From Ixodes scapularis (lineage: Eukaryota; Arthropoda; Arachnida; Ixodida; Ixodidae): DNA of 64,000 nucleotides. The stretch covers positions 60,525,292-60,589,291 of the forward strand of contig NW_024609880.1 in assembly GCF_016920785.2 (NCBI RefSeq). The letters are read 5' to 3'. Numbering within the stretch: position 1 is the first letter of the stretch; every line of letters starts with the position of its first letter. The position numbers were made by a program, and so were the translations under genes. Positions 31,019 to 42,000 of this stretch are shown here, in pieces. The notes below the pieces were generated by a model that searched no databases, was not told the origin of the DNA, and worked only from the letters and a program-made list of their open reading frames with translations.

Positions 31019-34000
31019 CTGCAGCCTGCTACATAAATACATTCAAGCCTAGTTATGAGCAAAACTAATGAATACTATCAGACAATATCATAGCCTAGAG
31101 CAGCTGTTATTACTTTTTAGAACTTCTATTTATTTATACCACGTTTGCAGAAAATCAGGCAAAGCTTTTCAGCAAACAGACTGTGCAGTCATGACCCGCA
31201 GAAAATATAATGGTTTTATAATACATTGCTACGTTTCCCGTATGCAATTGCGATCGCTCATTTTGTGCTTGAGTAATATACGATGTCAATGAAGGAAGCT
31301 TGAAAGCACAAGTATAAAGGTCTGAGCGTAAGTGTTAATCCTTCTCCTCAAATGTCAGTTTCTTTCATTGTTTCTTCTGTCTTATATTTCTTTGTCATGA
31401 AGAAAACTACATACAATTTAAAGGCCATAAGTCGAGAAATGTATGTTTTTCTATGAAATAATCATGATTGGTTGGATTCAGAAGGTTCACACGTTTGAAG
31501 TTTAAGAGTTTCCTGCAGTTTTAATTTCCACGAAACGAGCAGCAAACTTGTAATGATCATCTTACCTATAAATATTGCAATAAAAGGCCCACTACCCACA
31601 CTCCTTGACACATATAATGGAACAAAGTTTGTTTCTCAGACTAAATATCATCCATTCCAATGGGTTTCACCTGTGCGTACCGACTTTTTAACCCATAGAA
31701 TCGTTAATGCCCAGACGGATGTTGGCACTTGAGATTGCAAGGCACCTTTTCACCTCATTTTTATGTTAGAAGCGAAACGGAAACGTGTTTACATTGTTCG
31801 CCGTCTGGCTCACAGGTGCATTTTTCCTGTCGAACCTAAAACTATTCTTTTCACATATTCGCTACAATAGTGAGTAGGCGGAAAACCTCTAGTGCGTCCC
31901 CGTCTGTCGCAAAAAGCATTCCAGAGCATTTCTGGGGGAGGCATAAAATCTCGGTCAACAATGTCTGAATATCAAGAGCCACCTCGGCCTTTCGCAAGTC
32001 CTGCTAAATATTACTTAGTCTACTCTCGACAGAACTCAAATAAAGCAAAAATGGACTAAAAAAAGAGCTGAATGGTGACAGTCAGGAATCCGGAGAGCAA
32101 GCAGTTGAAAAACGTCGGTCACTCGTCCTTGAACCACAAATATTCCAGACCGCTATGTGAACGCGCGAAGGAAAGAACCGCAGCAAATGCAGCCCGCGCG
32201 AAGGGCGACTGGGAACGTGGCGCACATTACAAGTAGCATAACGGCACTCAGGGGAACGAAGAGGCGTCGCATCCCGGTGCTGAGCTCTTTCTTTCTTTTT
32301 TGCAATTGAAGGAGGTTTGAAACCCTTCTCGGCCTTCGCGGAAAACTCCGGATCGAAACGCTTTGGGAGTCCCAGAAGCAGGAGTTAAGCAGAATCCAGA
32401 CAAAGAGAGCACTGTTAAACCCTCCAGATGGCGTGACGCGCGATAAGTGAGCCCTCCGTCATTAGAGTCTTTGCTCAGGGACACCGTGTGCCCGACTCGG
32501 TGGACTCGTGTGACCAGCTTCGCCGACAGGAAGAGCAAAATCGCCGACTCTCCTTCGCAATTGGAAAAAGGGAATGCGTGGACTCTTATCTCCGGTTTCA
32601 CGCAAGTCGAAATTTTAAGGAAAGAAAGCCGCACCGCCTGGTTTTCTGTTCTTTTTCCGACTTTTTTTCTTCTTGTTTTGCTTTTGTGTCAGAAATGTTT
32701 CCTCTTGCTTTTAGCGAGCGTGTAGTTGGTCTGTCTACATCCTTGTTCTTGAACTGCGAACAGTGCCAAATATTCGGGCCTCTTGAGACACAGTGTCATT
32801 ATCTCGTACTACGTTTATATCTCGGATAATTTATGGGATGCCAAGCATTGCCAAAAGTTCAAAAGCGCTGGCTGATACTCGGCGATAAAGTGAGGATGGG
32901 TAACTCTCGATGTGGCAGTAACCGGATCTTTCTAATCCCCTACGTCGGTGCGTACGACACATAAAACGCTTCCGTTCATATTGGCAGGGAGAAATTTTGG
33001 CTACGTAAATTAGGTATCCCTTTAATTACAGTATTCATATTTTTCCCCAATGATCTCTTATCCTAATACACAAAATTCTCGAGTTTCATTGCATGTTATT
33101 AGAGAGGATAAGCGATTGTTCTGGAAGACATTAAGGTCACCACTTAATAAAAAGTTAGATTTTACTTAGAGTATATAAAGAAATAATTAGAATATGAGAA
33201 GCAGACGCACACCTGCGGGTAGAAAGTTATCTTGATGACATTAACGCTTGTAATCGGACGAAAAAGATAATAAATATAATAACTGAGCAGGACCATTCTC
33301 TCGACCACATCACAAAACAAGGGAGTAGGGGATCAGGAACCTTCCTGAACATGTAACCAGCACGAGCACAAATACTGCATGGAGGACGGACCGAACTTAT
33401 GATGCACGCCTTCGCACTCCTAAGGAATGACGACGAGCTCACATCTGAACAGTACTTTTAGAGGCAGCAAGTGAAACCTTGCTGAAGTAACTGATTCGGC
33501 ATTCAATCTAAGCTGCTCCAGTCATCAAACGACGTTCCATATGTTTAAATATTAACAGAGCCTCAAACTTCTTCCCTGATATAGTTGGGTCAATTTTCAA
33601 GGATGTTATTTGAAATCCTAGATCACTCCAATACGATGTATCAGGCTGGTTTGTATGTCGGAACCTATTTGTTTAAGCCATTAATTTTTCCTAATTACGC
33701 TGATAGTCAACCTGTAAACAAAACAAAAAACATTATTTTTTGTTCCCTATATAACACCCAATATTATTTCGTCGCAATCTTGATCAACATACCTGTCTCC
33801 ATTCGTATATAGCCTTCAATTTCACCACCGTAAAAGACCTAACTAACTGAATCTTAGGGTTAGAAAGCTTCCAGAATATTCATAAGCCGCTGACATTGTT
33901 TGTCGTTGCTTATGCTTTCAAAATGCCTTCAAAGTTGCATTTAACTAATATAATTTTTGAAAACATTTACAAAATGATTTACTGTTGAGTGCATTTCATC

Positions 34001-34400
34001 ATCTAGTTACCTTTAGTAGTTTATAAACCCCTGAGCATACCCCCGAGTTACTTATGGATATTACGGCCGGTGTTGCGCGTGACCCTGAGGCAGGTCGGGA
34101 AGTTTACGATCTATCGACTGATGTATTGCCTTTTTTATATTATAATTTGTTGCAACGTAAAACCTGCAGGGGTGGCTCAGTGCAATGCCCAATACGCCTT
34201 ACCATATCCGGAACTGAGGGGAACTTATAGCAGCCGATGGCTTAAGAACCGAGGGGCGGCAAGGGCCGAACATCTTTTTTATCACTCCGCAGCCATAGAG
34301 ATTGCTCCATTAGCCGATAAAAACGTTTAAAAACCGATCAGGAAGCAAAAGGCGCGAGCATCCTAAGCTACGCTATGCGTCTCCTCAGCAGTCGGTGACT
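31019..34400. other. Intergenic; nothing recognised
   Basis: AT-rich, with a GC-richer patch at 32080-32640 that is open in several frames on both strands (up to 128 codons, minus strand 32634-32248) but carries no known motif, promoter or splice pair. Confidence 0.4.
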
Positions 34401-34622
34401 ATCGGAGCGCAAGTTCGTCTGTTTCTTGCACACGGGTTGCGATGATGTCACAACACCAAGCTCTTAATGGCTGATACAAAAGAAATAGTGGGTAGGCCTC
34501 CAGGCATTTAGCATTGAGGTGTACCTACTATCCTTCCAGCCAAAGCTAATCAGAGCTTGGCGTCGTTCTGACGTCAACGCAACCCCCTCCTCAAGACGCA
34601 GATGACCTGCTCTCCGAATAGG
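34400..34622. mobile_element. Palindromic MITE (CGGAG-CGCAAGTTCG family), copy 1
   Basis: Left end CGGAGCGCAAGTTCGTCTG mirrors the right end GCAGATGACCTGCTCTCCG. Inner mirrored blocks are AAGCTCT(T/G)AAT(G)GCT / AGCTAATCAGAGCTTGG and TAGTGGGTAGGCCTCC / GGTGTACCTACTATCC. The whole element folds back on itself. A second copy is at 53886-54096. Confidence 0.6.
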
Positions 34623-36440
34623 AACTGGGATGATGAAGCTTCGTGTTCGACACAACTTCGTTTTTATGAAAACAAATCTTAAAAAAAAAAGATTATTCTG
34701 GCGGGTATTTTTTTTTCTTGTGACCACGTTAAATCGATGCTTTCCTACTGAGTGCCGCAGTGACGGCCTCTCTTACTGTAAATGCGACGGTGGGGCCTCT
34801 TCTATAGTTGTGTTGTGCCAAACTAGAGGAACTTACTAGATTGACAACAATATAGTGGCGGAATGAGGTAAATTAAAACAGAGCGCCCAAGAAGCCAGGT
34901 GCAGTTTTGAAAAATATTTTCCTGCGTGTTTCACCTGTCGCTTTGTTATTCCCGCAGTATTAGGATGCTGTTTAGGATAGGGACTAGAAACTGTAGTCCA
35001 AATGTAGATTGCGGCTGTATTCATAATGATATCAGCGTATACGACCAGTCGCATTTTTATACTCCCAATATTAAGATTTTGATTACTAGACACTCTTAAG
35101 TGAGGACATGTAGTTTGAGTCCTACTATTGAAAGAATGTTCTCACAAAATAAAATAAAAACTCATTGTTTTCACCTAACGAGAAATATAACTGCAGCTGA
35201 GAAAACCAAAATCGTGTTTTCACAGCGATATGAGAAACATTGTCCAGTGCCAGCTGAGGCTACAGATTACTCAACGTTATTAAAGTAATAAACACCGGGC
35301 ATTATAGGCCTTTCCAAGGCCCCTGAAGTTAAAATCTGATGCACTGAATGAAGTAAATGTAGTACAAATTAAGCCTATAAGCGAAGCACTATCTGCGTAC
35401 CGTGTTCAATGAGATATATATGACTATGCTTGCTCTGCGTGGCACAAACATATAAATGTTTGGTTTTAATATGTAAACCCAAATAAATGTTGATTTGCTT
35501 CGAAGTACATGTGGTTTTACCAGTGTTCGGCTGGATATTGACATAGTTTTGCTTGAGTTGGCATAGCACACTTTCCTGTTGACATCTGCCCCTTTTAAAG
35601 TTTGAATAATCAATTCGTGAGTTACGACATCCTGCTGATTAATTAATTTGTGTGCTTATTTTGTCTACCAACAAAGTATTTTCCAAAATATTTGGCGACC
35701 TTTTTTATATTTAACACTTTAGGTATTAGCATTCGTATAATGATAGGAAGTAATCCCCTCACAAGGTTAAATGTTCTCTTCGAGGCGTCGGGAAAACGTT
35801 TGGATGATATGCCTCATGCAACATTAATGAGCGTGATCCATACTTGGAACCTGCAAAAGCATCCTGAACCTAGCAGTTCCTTGAAATATTTGCGGGTATT
35901 TGTCCAGCCTTTCAAGCCACCCAAAGCACCTCAATTTGGGCTGATAAAATTATTATTATTATAATTATTAAGTAAAAGTAAGTTTTCCTGAAACCGTTGT
36001 ACTGGCCATAGATACGCGTCTGTAGATTAGAGAAATGTCGCCTTTTGATGAATATTTTAATAGACTAGGTCAGTGTTGATACGAATTGTGGTTCAAGAAG
36101 TATTCGCATTTGCGTTATTATAAAACTTTGTTGATCACACTGTCTTATCCGAACATTCGTATTAGGTGGCTGTTACCTTAACCAATGTTGTGCGATTTGA
36201 AACGTATGTACGTCAGTTCAATTGTGTCTACGGTGCGAGATACATGCAATGGCTCTCCCACTTGTAATTTACACATAAGAAAGCAACATGCAGTACTTCG
36301 TTTTTGGTATTCTGAGGGTTTGTCTGAAGCCGATACTTTGTTCACAGAATAAGAAAAAACTTTTTGTCGAGAAAAATTACGTTTCAATGAAAAAAAAAAA
36401 AAGCTCAACGAAGAACGCAAAACTGTCAGCCATGAAAAAA
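34623..36440. other. Intergenic; nothing recognised
   Basis: AT-rich, small ATT triplet run at 35949-35962. Frames of up to 104 codons (35650-35964) lack motifs. Confidence 0.4.
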
Positions 36441-36446
36441 GAGCCG

Positions 36447-36642
36447 GAGTCCCGTTCACGTCGAAAACAAATGACAACATTGAGTGTGCGCGTTAACTGA
36501 CTCTGATGGAAAGACAAGTAACATTGAAAGAAGTTGCAAATCGCCTTCAAATCAATCAAGGCTCTTCCCTCTGCAACAAGTTAAGACAGACTTGGGTTAA
36601 AAAAGATTGTACGAGATGGGTTCCAAAACATTTGCACACATA
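36447..36642 (+). pseudogene. mariner transposase fragment (N-terminal HTH region)
   Basis: Plus-strand reading gives VPFTSKTNDNIECAR, a stop, LTLMERQVTLKEVANRLQI, NQGSSLCNKL and TRWVPKHL, then a stop. This is the stretch of mariner-family transposases from the G-R-P linker through the second helix-turn-helix (VTLKEVADRL-x-I-x-QGS) to the ARWVPK(H/Q)L motif. The catalytic D,D34D part is absent. One internal TAA and the early stop show a dead fragment, and TIRs were not found. Confidence 0.75.
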
Positions 36643-36649
36643 AATTCTC

Positions 36650-38880
36650 TATCAAGCTTTCGACGAGCAAGTATTTTCAATCAAAGAACGAAATGAAGTC
36701 GGTTGTTCAGAGCCGTATCATCCAGTAGTAATACATTCATTTCACCAGATTCAAATAAAAAAATTCATTTTTTTCGACATGCATACCGACGTGCATAGGT
36801 CCGTTCAGACATACAAGATGTTTGATTTGGTCTTCATTTCTAAATAATAGTAGTCCCCCATAAAACTGTGATAAGACTGGACATACACAATTTTAGGAAA
36901 ATATGCAAAAAAAAAAAGAAAAAAACTTGATGACCACGCTGCCGATATACTAACAACGTGACTGAAACGGCTAGGTTTTTCTTTCAAGCCTCATTGTGGA
37001 TTGTGACGCTCTTTTGTACACAATACTAAAATTGGTCGAAAACTCACGAAAACTCATCAGTGAATATCTAAATACTATTACATTTCTCATTTTAGATAAA
37101 TTGGTGTGGCCTTCATTAGTAATTTCCCTCTTACTGCAGTTTCAACAGGAACCATAAAGTGAATAGTTAAAAAGTGAATTGCGAAATTTTATTTAGTTCG
37201 CCCACTTACCCTAACTGTTATTTCCTCATCCAATCTCCACCGAGCCTGGTAGAGAGTGGCGAAGACGGCGTCCGTGGAATTCCGGCCTCTTTTCTTTATA
37301 AAAATGGGTTCAAATTAATAGCATACACCCCGTAAAAATGCCTCTATCGTCACCCTCTAAACTTTCATACAACGTTTATTAAACTTTATTAATAACATAT
37401 TTGTCCTGTTTGTAAAAAAGCACTCGTCAGAAAACTTGCCTCCACATCAGAGGGAGCGCATGACAACAAGAAGGTTAAGATTAGATACACCCTGGTTGCT
37501 TCTATGGCGAGCGACGGGTTTCCTATATTTTTAGAAGGCATCAAACCGAAAGCCAAACGGGTTTATACGAGAGACGTGCCAAAGGTCAAAGAGACGACAT
37601 TGCCTCTGACGAAGAGGCGCTAACCGGAGCGCCCAGAAACGCAGTCATCCGTCTGGGGAAATCAGAAAGTGGAACCGGGGAAGACGTTCGAGAGTCGCCG
37701 GTTTGGTACGCAAATTCACGGGCTGTCGTCGTCTCCTCTTTCCTCCCTCCACCCCAAACTCATTAATTCCCCTGCTTCTGAGTGCTGCATGCTCTCGGCC
37801 GAAAAACGTTCCCGGTACGTGAGACCATTTTTTTTTTCATTTTTTATAACTCTTTTGTTGTTAGCTTTTTAACTTCATTCTAATGTTGATTACTAGGACA
37901 GTCAAACTATACCTTAAAGCTTTTAAAAAGTACAGTGCATTATGGATGTAAAAGAAGACAATATTTTGTAATTCTACTTTCCACGCAGCGGCAAATTCTG
38001 CAGCTCAAAGAAGAGTTCGTGAACTGTCCTTCGTGTAGATAAATAAGCTAGAAATATAAATATTTATACGATTTATTTAATTCCACAGCCTTTACGCCAA
38101 TTCGGACCGTATGCTGGAAGTGAGCCTCTGCTTGTCCGGGTTGAGCAAGATCTGAAACCTAACGCGCGAGTTCATTGCTATTTTCATTTCCTTCCGTAGC
38201 AATTATTCAGTTTTGAACCCATGCCGCAAAAGCTTCTATGATCAAGGAGCGGAATTGCATGCAGAAATATCAGACTATAATAGGCTTGTCGGTTCTAATA
38301 CTAATTCCAAAAACATTTTCGTTCAGAGGGTCCCAGTTTTACTTCTGTAGATTTAACATGCACTTATTGTTAGGTCCTTCAGCGTGTTAATTTTATTCCC
38401 GTTAAACATTTCAGAACATCCGAAAATAGCTAAAGTTTACAGCCAGTTTACAGATTTGATTTACCGTTTTTATTAGGTATTTTTCCTTGTTTTTCTGGAC
38501 AGATACATTGTACACCCATATTTTTGGTGCCAACTGCTCCCAATGTTGTCGGGTTTTTAACAGTAGGTCATAAACATTTTTCTCTAGTTTGTCAAGCTCC
38601 CAGTTTGCCAGACCATACCGACGTAATTTGGTAGCAAAGTGCACGCACTCAACACAACCGGAGAAGCACGAAATATTTCTTTATTCACCAAAAATAACCC
38701 TTTAAAAGAAAAAGTAACCAAAACGCAAAGTTGTGCTAGAAACGGTTTTACCCGCCCTTCGGATCTTAATTCTTTATTTTATTTTTTTTTCTCTTTCGGC
38801 CCCCTCGTCTCTGCGCCCTCTAATCCATGCGCATGCTAGTTCGCGTTCAACGACATGAAACAGAAAGTAGGGCGACGCCG
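36650..38880. other. Upstream flank of cuticle gene 4; nothing recognised
   Basis: AT-rich with a GC-richer patch at 37550-37830 (open plus frame 37669-37872 without motifs). Could hold regulatory DNA for the gene that begins near 38918, but I see no diagnostic element. Confidence 0.4.
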
Positions 38881-38887
38881 AACTCCG

Positions 38888-38895
38888 TATAAAAA
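38888..38895 (+). promoter_or_regulatory. TATA box of cuticle gene 4
   Basis: TATAAAAA, 148-155 bp before the micro-exon ATG at 39043. Transcription start is expected near 38918, giving a 5'UTR of about 125 nt, longer than in genes 1, 3 and 5. Confidence 0.6.
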
Positions 38896-39042
38896 CGCCT
38901 TTTCGGACCGACGCAAAATTTGAGTATTTTTCACACCTCGCTCAGTGGATACGCGTTCACCGACTGCAACCGTCGCAAGTTTGCTGCGTCGACATCCCCC
39001 ATCTCCATCGGGAACGCGTTAAAGGCGCTGATTCGTCTAATT

Positions 39043-42000
39043 ATGATTCTTCAGGTAAGTTAGTTCTTCAAGGTCATTCTACGGTGCCTGCCAACTTAAG
39101 AAACCCGGGGCGTGTCCTTTCTTGAGCATCTTATAACCGCTACTCACGCAATCTGATTTCGGCATTAACTGAGAAGAAGGCCGAAGACCAAGCGCCGAAA
39201 CATTAAGCGTAAACACGACAACTTACGCCCTTATTTTCCTATGGTGATGGTGACTATGCTAGACGTGCTGGTTGACAGCTTAGCTGCCAGTTGATACCCA
39301 AAATAGCGGTAAACTGCCTCCAGTTTTTATCATGAGCAGGTCTGTGTACGCAATAAAAATCTACATTTCTTTCCCAATTTCGTTTTTTTTTCGTTTTTTT
39401 TTTTTTTTTTTGGTGGGGGGGGGGGGCGGCGGAAAGTTTTAAATTTATGAAGAAATAGAGATTTAAGCGCAGAGCATAACATGGCGCTTATTCTAGACTG
39501 AAGAATAATAGAATATTTCAGCACAACTATCAATACCAAAACACGCAAACAACAACAACAACAAGGGAATAATGTATCTAGCAGCAAACTATGCTGGTAG
39601 TCGCAAAGGGGAAACTTGAAGTGTGTTTCTAACATAACTGAAGGAAAAGAAATACGTGTGAGAAGAGGGACTAAAAAAAAGGTTCTGAATTTTCTAATTG
39701 CATCCTCGAGCTGCACATGATTTGTCATGACTGAGTATGACGTGTTTCCAAAAGGCAAAGTAATTTTCCGAATACTACCAATTAAGCCCATGCCCTTTGT
39801 TTCAACTGCGCCACGCGTGAATTAAACTTTATTTGGTTTAGATTAGAGGTAAAGTATGCATAGAAACATATTTCTAACACTACCCTAGTTTAATATAATC
39901 TCTTTTGGGACTACAAGATAATCACATTCCGCATGGCACAATTAAAGTAATATAAAACAAACATCCCAGTGCGAACAATTCCTACTTTATGTGGAGTGCA
40001 GGTACAAATTTTGATATATGACAGAGGTTAAAAGTCGGATTTTGATGGTTTGTGTTTCAAACTGAATGAGAGCGTAAATGGTGCCTCACCTAAAGTATCA
40101 AGATCGCGTTATGCAAAAATATTAAAATACAAACAAACTTTGGGAGTCCTGACCAGTTGTTAAATATATAAATAGGGTATTATATAGGTCAGTGACTCCA
40201 ACAAAACGTTATGAAAAGCGGAGCTATAGAAAACACGTTAACTACGAAGGAGGTAGTGTGTGTAAAACCGAGACGATTTTGCCAAAACTCGGGAGCTGTT
40301 GACAGCCTCTGAATCTCCCAGAGAACCTTCTGAAGTACACTGACTGACTGACATACCAGACTGCCGTTTCCAGACTTTCTTTCAAAACAAAAATAAAACT
40401 GTAAACCACTTTCAAGTCATTCGTCTACGCAGGAGGCATCTTCTTGACGTTCCCGTACGATGTGCGTCCCCATTCATTCTACCCATCAGCGTCGTTGTAC
40501 ATTTATCACCCTTCAAACGTGTATTTCCTGGACGTTGAAAAAATTGCCCATTTGTATATACTTTTCATGTTATCTTTTTTTAGCGAGCCTCCCGTCTTGA
40601 TGTTTATAGAAAGAAATCAAAGCAAGGGCGAAACGGAACGCTGCGCGTAGGGAAGTGAACTTATCTTTGGCCAGACTCCGGAATGGTATATGGATGTTAA
40701 AGGAAGAGGTAGTATATATCGATAGGCCGAGCGCGCTGCCGTTCCAAAGAAGACTTCAGTTTGACCTTGTTCGCTTTTGCGCTCGTTCACTCCTCTTTTT
40801 CTAGTGTGGGACTGGAACGGATGAGACCCTCGGCACAGGCACTAACCATATGGCTTAGCATGTGGTTTACGGTGTCGTTAAGCGGAACCATAAATTTTTA
40901 AAAAAGCGGGGAGCATGCTGGTCGGTTCAAAATTCTAGCCATCAGCTTCGGAACATGTTTCGCGTAGATAGTTTTACGAGAAGTAACACTTTGATCCAAG
41001 GATACAGGAAGCCGGATGGCCGTAATGCCTGGAAAGTGAATTAATTTCATTGCGGTATAAACGGCCTTCGTGTCCACTAGAACTACTTCAGTGTGTTTGG
41101 TTTTAATATAAAATTTTACTTGTTCTTTTTAGGCTTGGCGCGGTCAGATGAATGGCGTATTTGGAGATCTCGTGAATACATATTACGGGGAAGAACCTAA
41201 GCCTGGTTTTGGAATTCGCAGAAAGTGCCGACTGGCATCCCCGTTATCAAATACGGAATGAAATGTAGTAAGATATCGGGTTGGCTGGGAGCTGCTACCA
41301 AATATTTTTCAAATCTTGGCTGCTGTTTTAAGTTTTGGCAATCAATAATTAAACCCAATCTAAAAAAAATGATTGGAAAGTAATACTGACTAGACTTTCT
41401 TTCAATGAGATCATGAATTTATAAGTTTTAAGTAATCAAGAGTAGCATACGTATCCCAGAAATGTTTTTTTAGTTCATGGGCTACCTGAATAATATTAAC
41501 ATACATTAAGTTAAACATTGCGGAGTATCTTTATTTTCTTTTTCAAATTTCAAGCACAGAAGTCATTTTCTTGAGTATCACGGACGCAAAACTTTGCGCA
41601 TACACAACAGGGAAATCATAGCAAAGATTATATGTAGTACATGTCAAGAGTGGTGTTTGGTTTAGACATATAAACAAACAGGAGCATATAAAGAAAAATA
41701 TTTTGTTTTAGTTGTTTTAGATATACACTCTAAGAAACGACTGTGCATCTAATTACCCGAAAAACACTCAAAGAGCCAATCTCTGTGATCGAAGAAATCA
41801 GCACAGCGAAAGATGAGGCAGAACATCCGTTTAGACCTAAAACTAAAGTCTGCGCTGTCGCACTACTCAATGCAAGCATGACGCTTTGCATTGCGTAATG
41901 CCACAGCGCAGACTTTACTTTTAGGTCAAACGGATGTTCCGCCTCATCATCCGCTGAGTTGATTTCGTAGATCGCAGAGATTGTCTCTTTGAGCGCTTTC

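Noticed and set aside
39330..39791. A 153-codon minus-strand open frame
   Set aside because: Its N-terminal part has no motif and its C-terminal part is encoded by poly-T/poly-G tracts. It lies inside the first intron of cuticle gene 4.
40795..40850. Sequence resembling the start of the Gypsy LTR (GTGGGACTGGAACGG ... CTCGGCACAGG)
   Set aside because: The similarity is confined to short words; neither LTR end nor the rest of the LTR could be followed.
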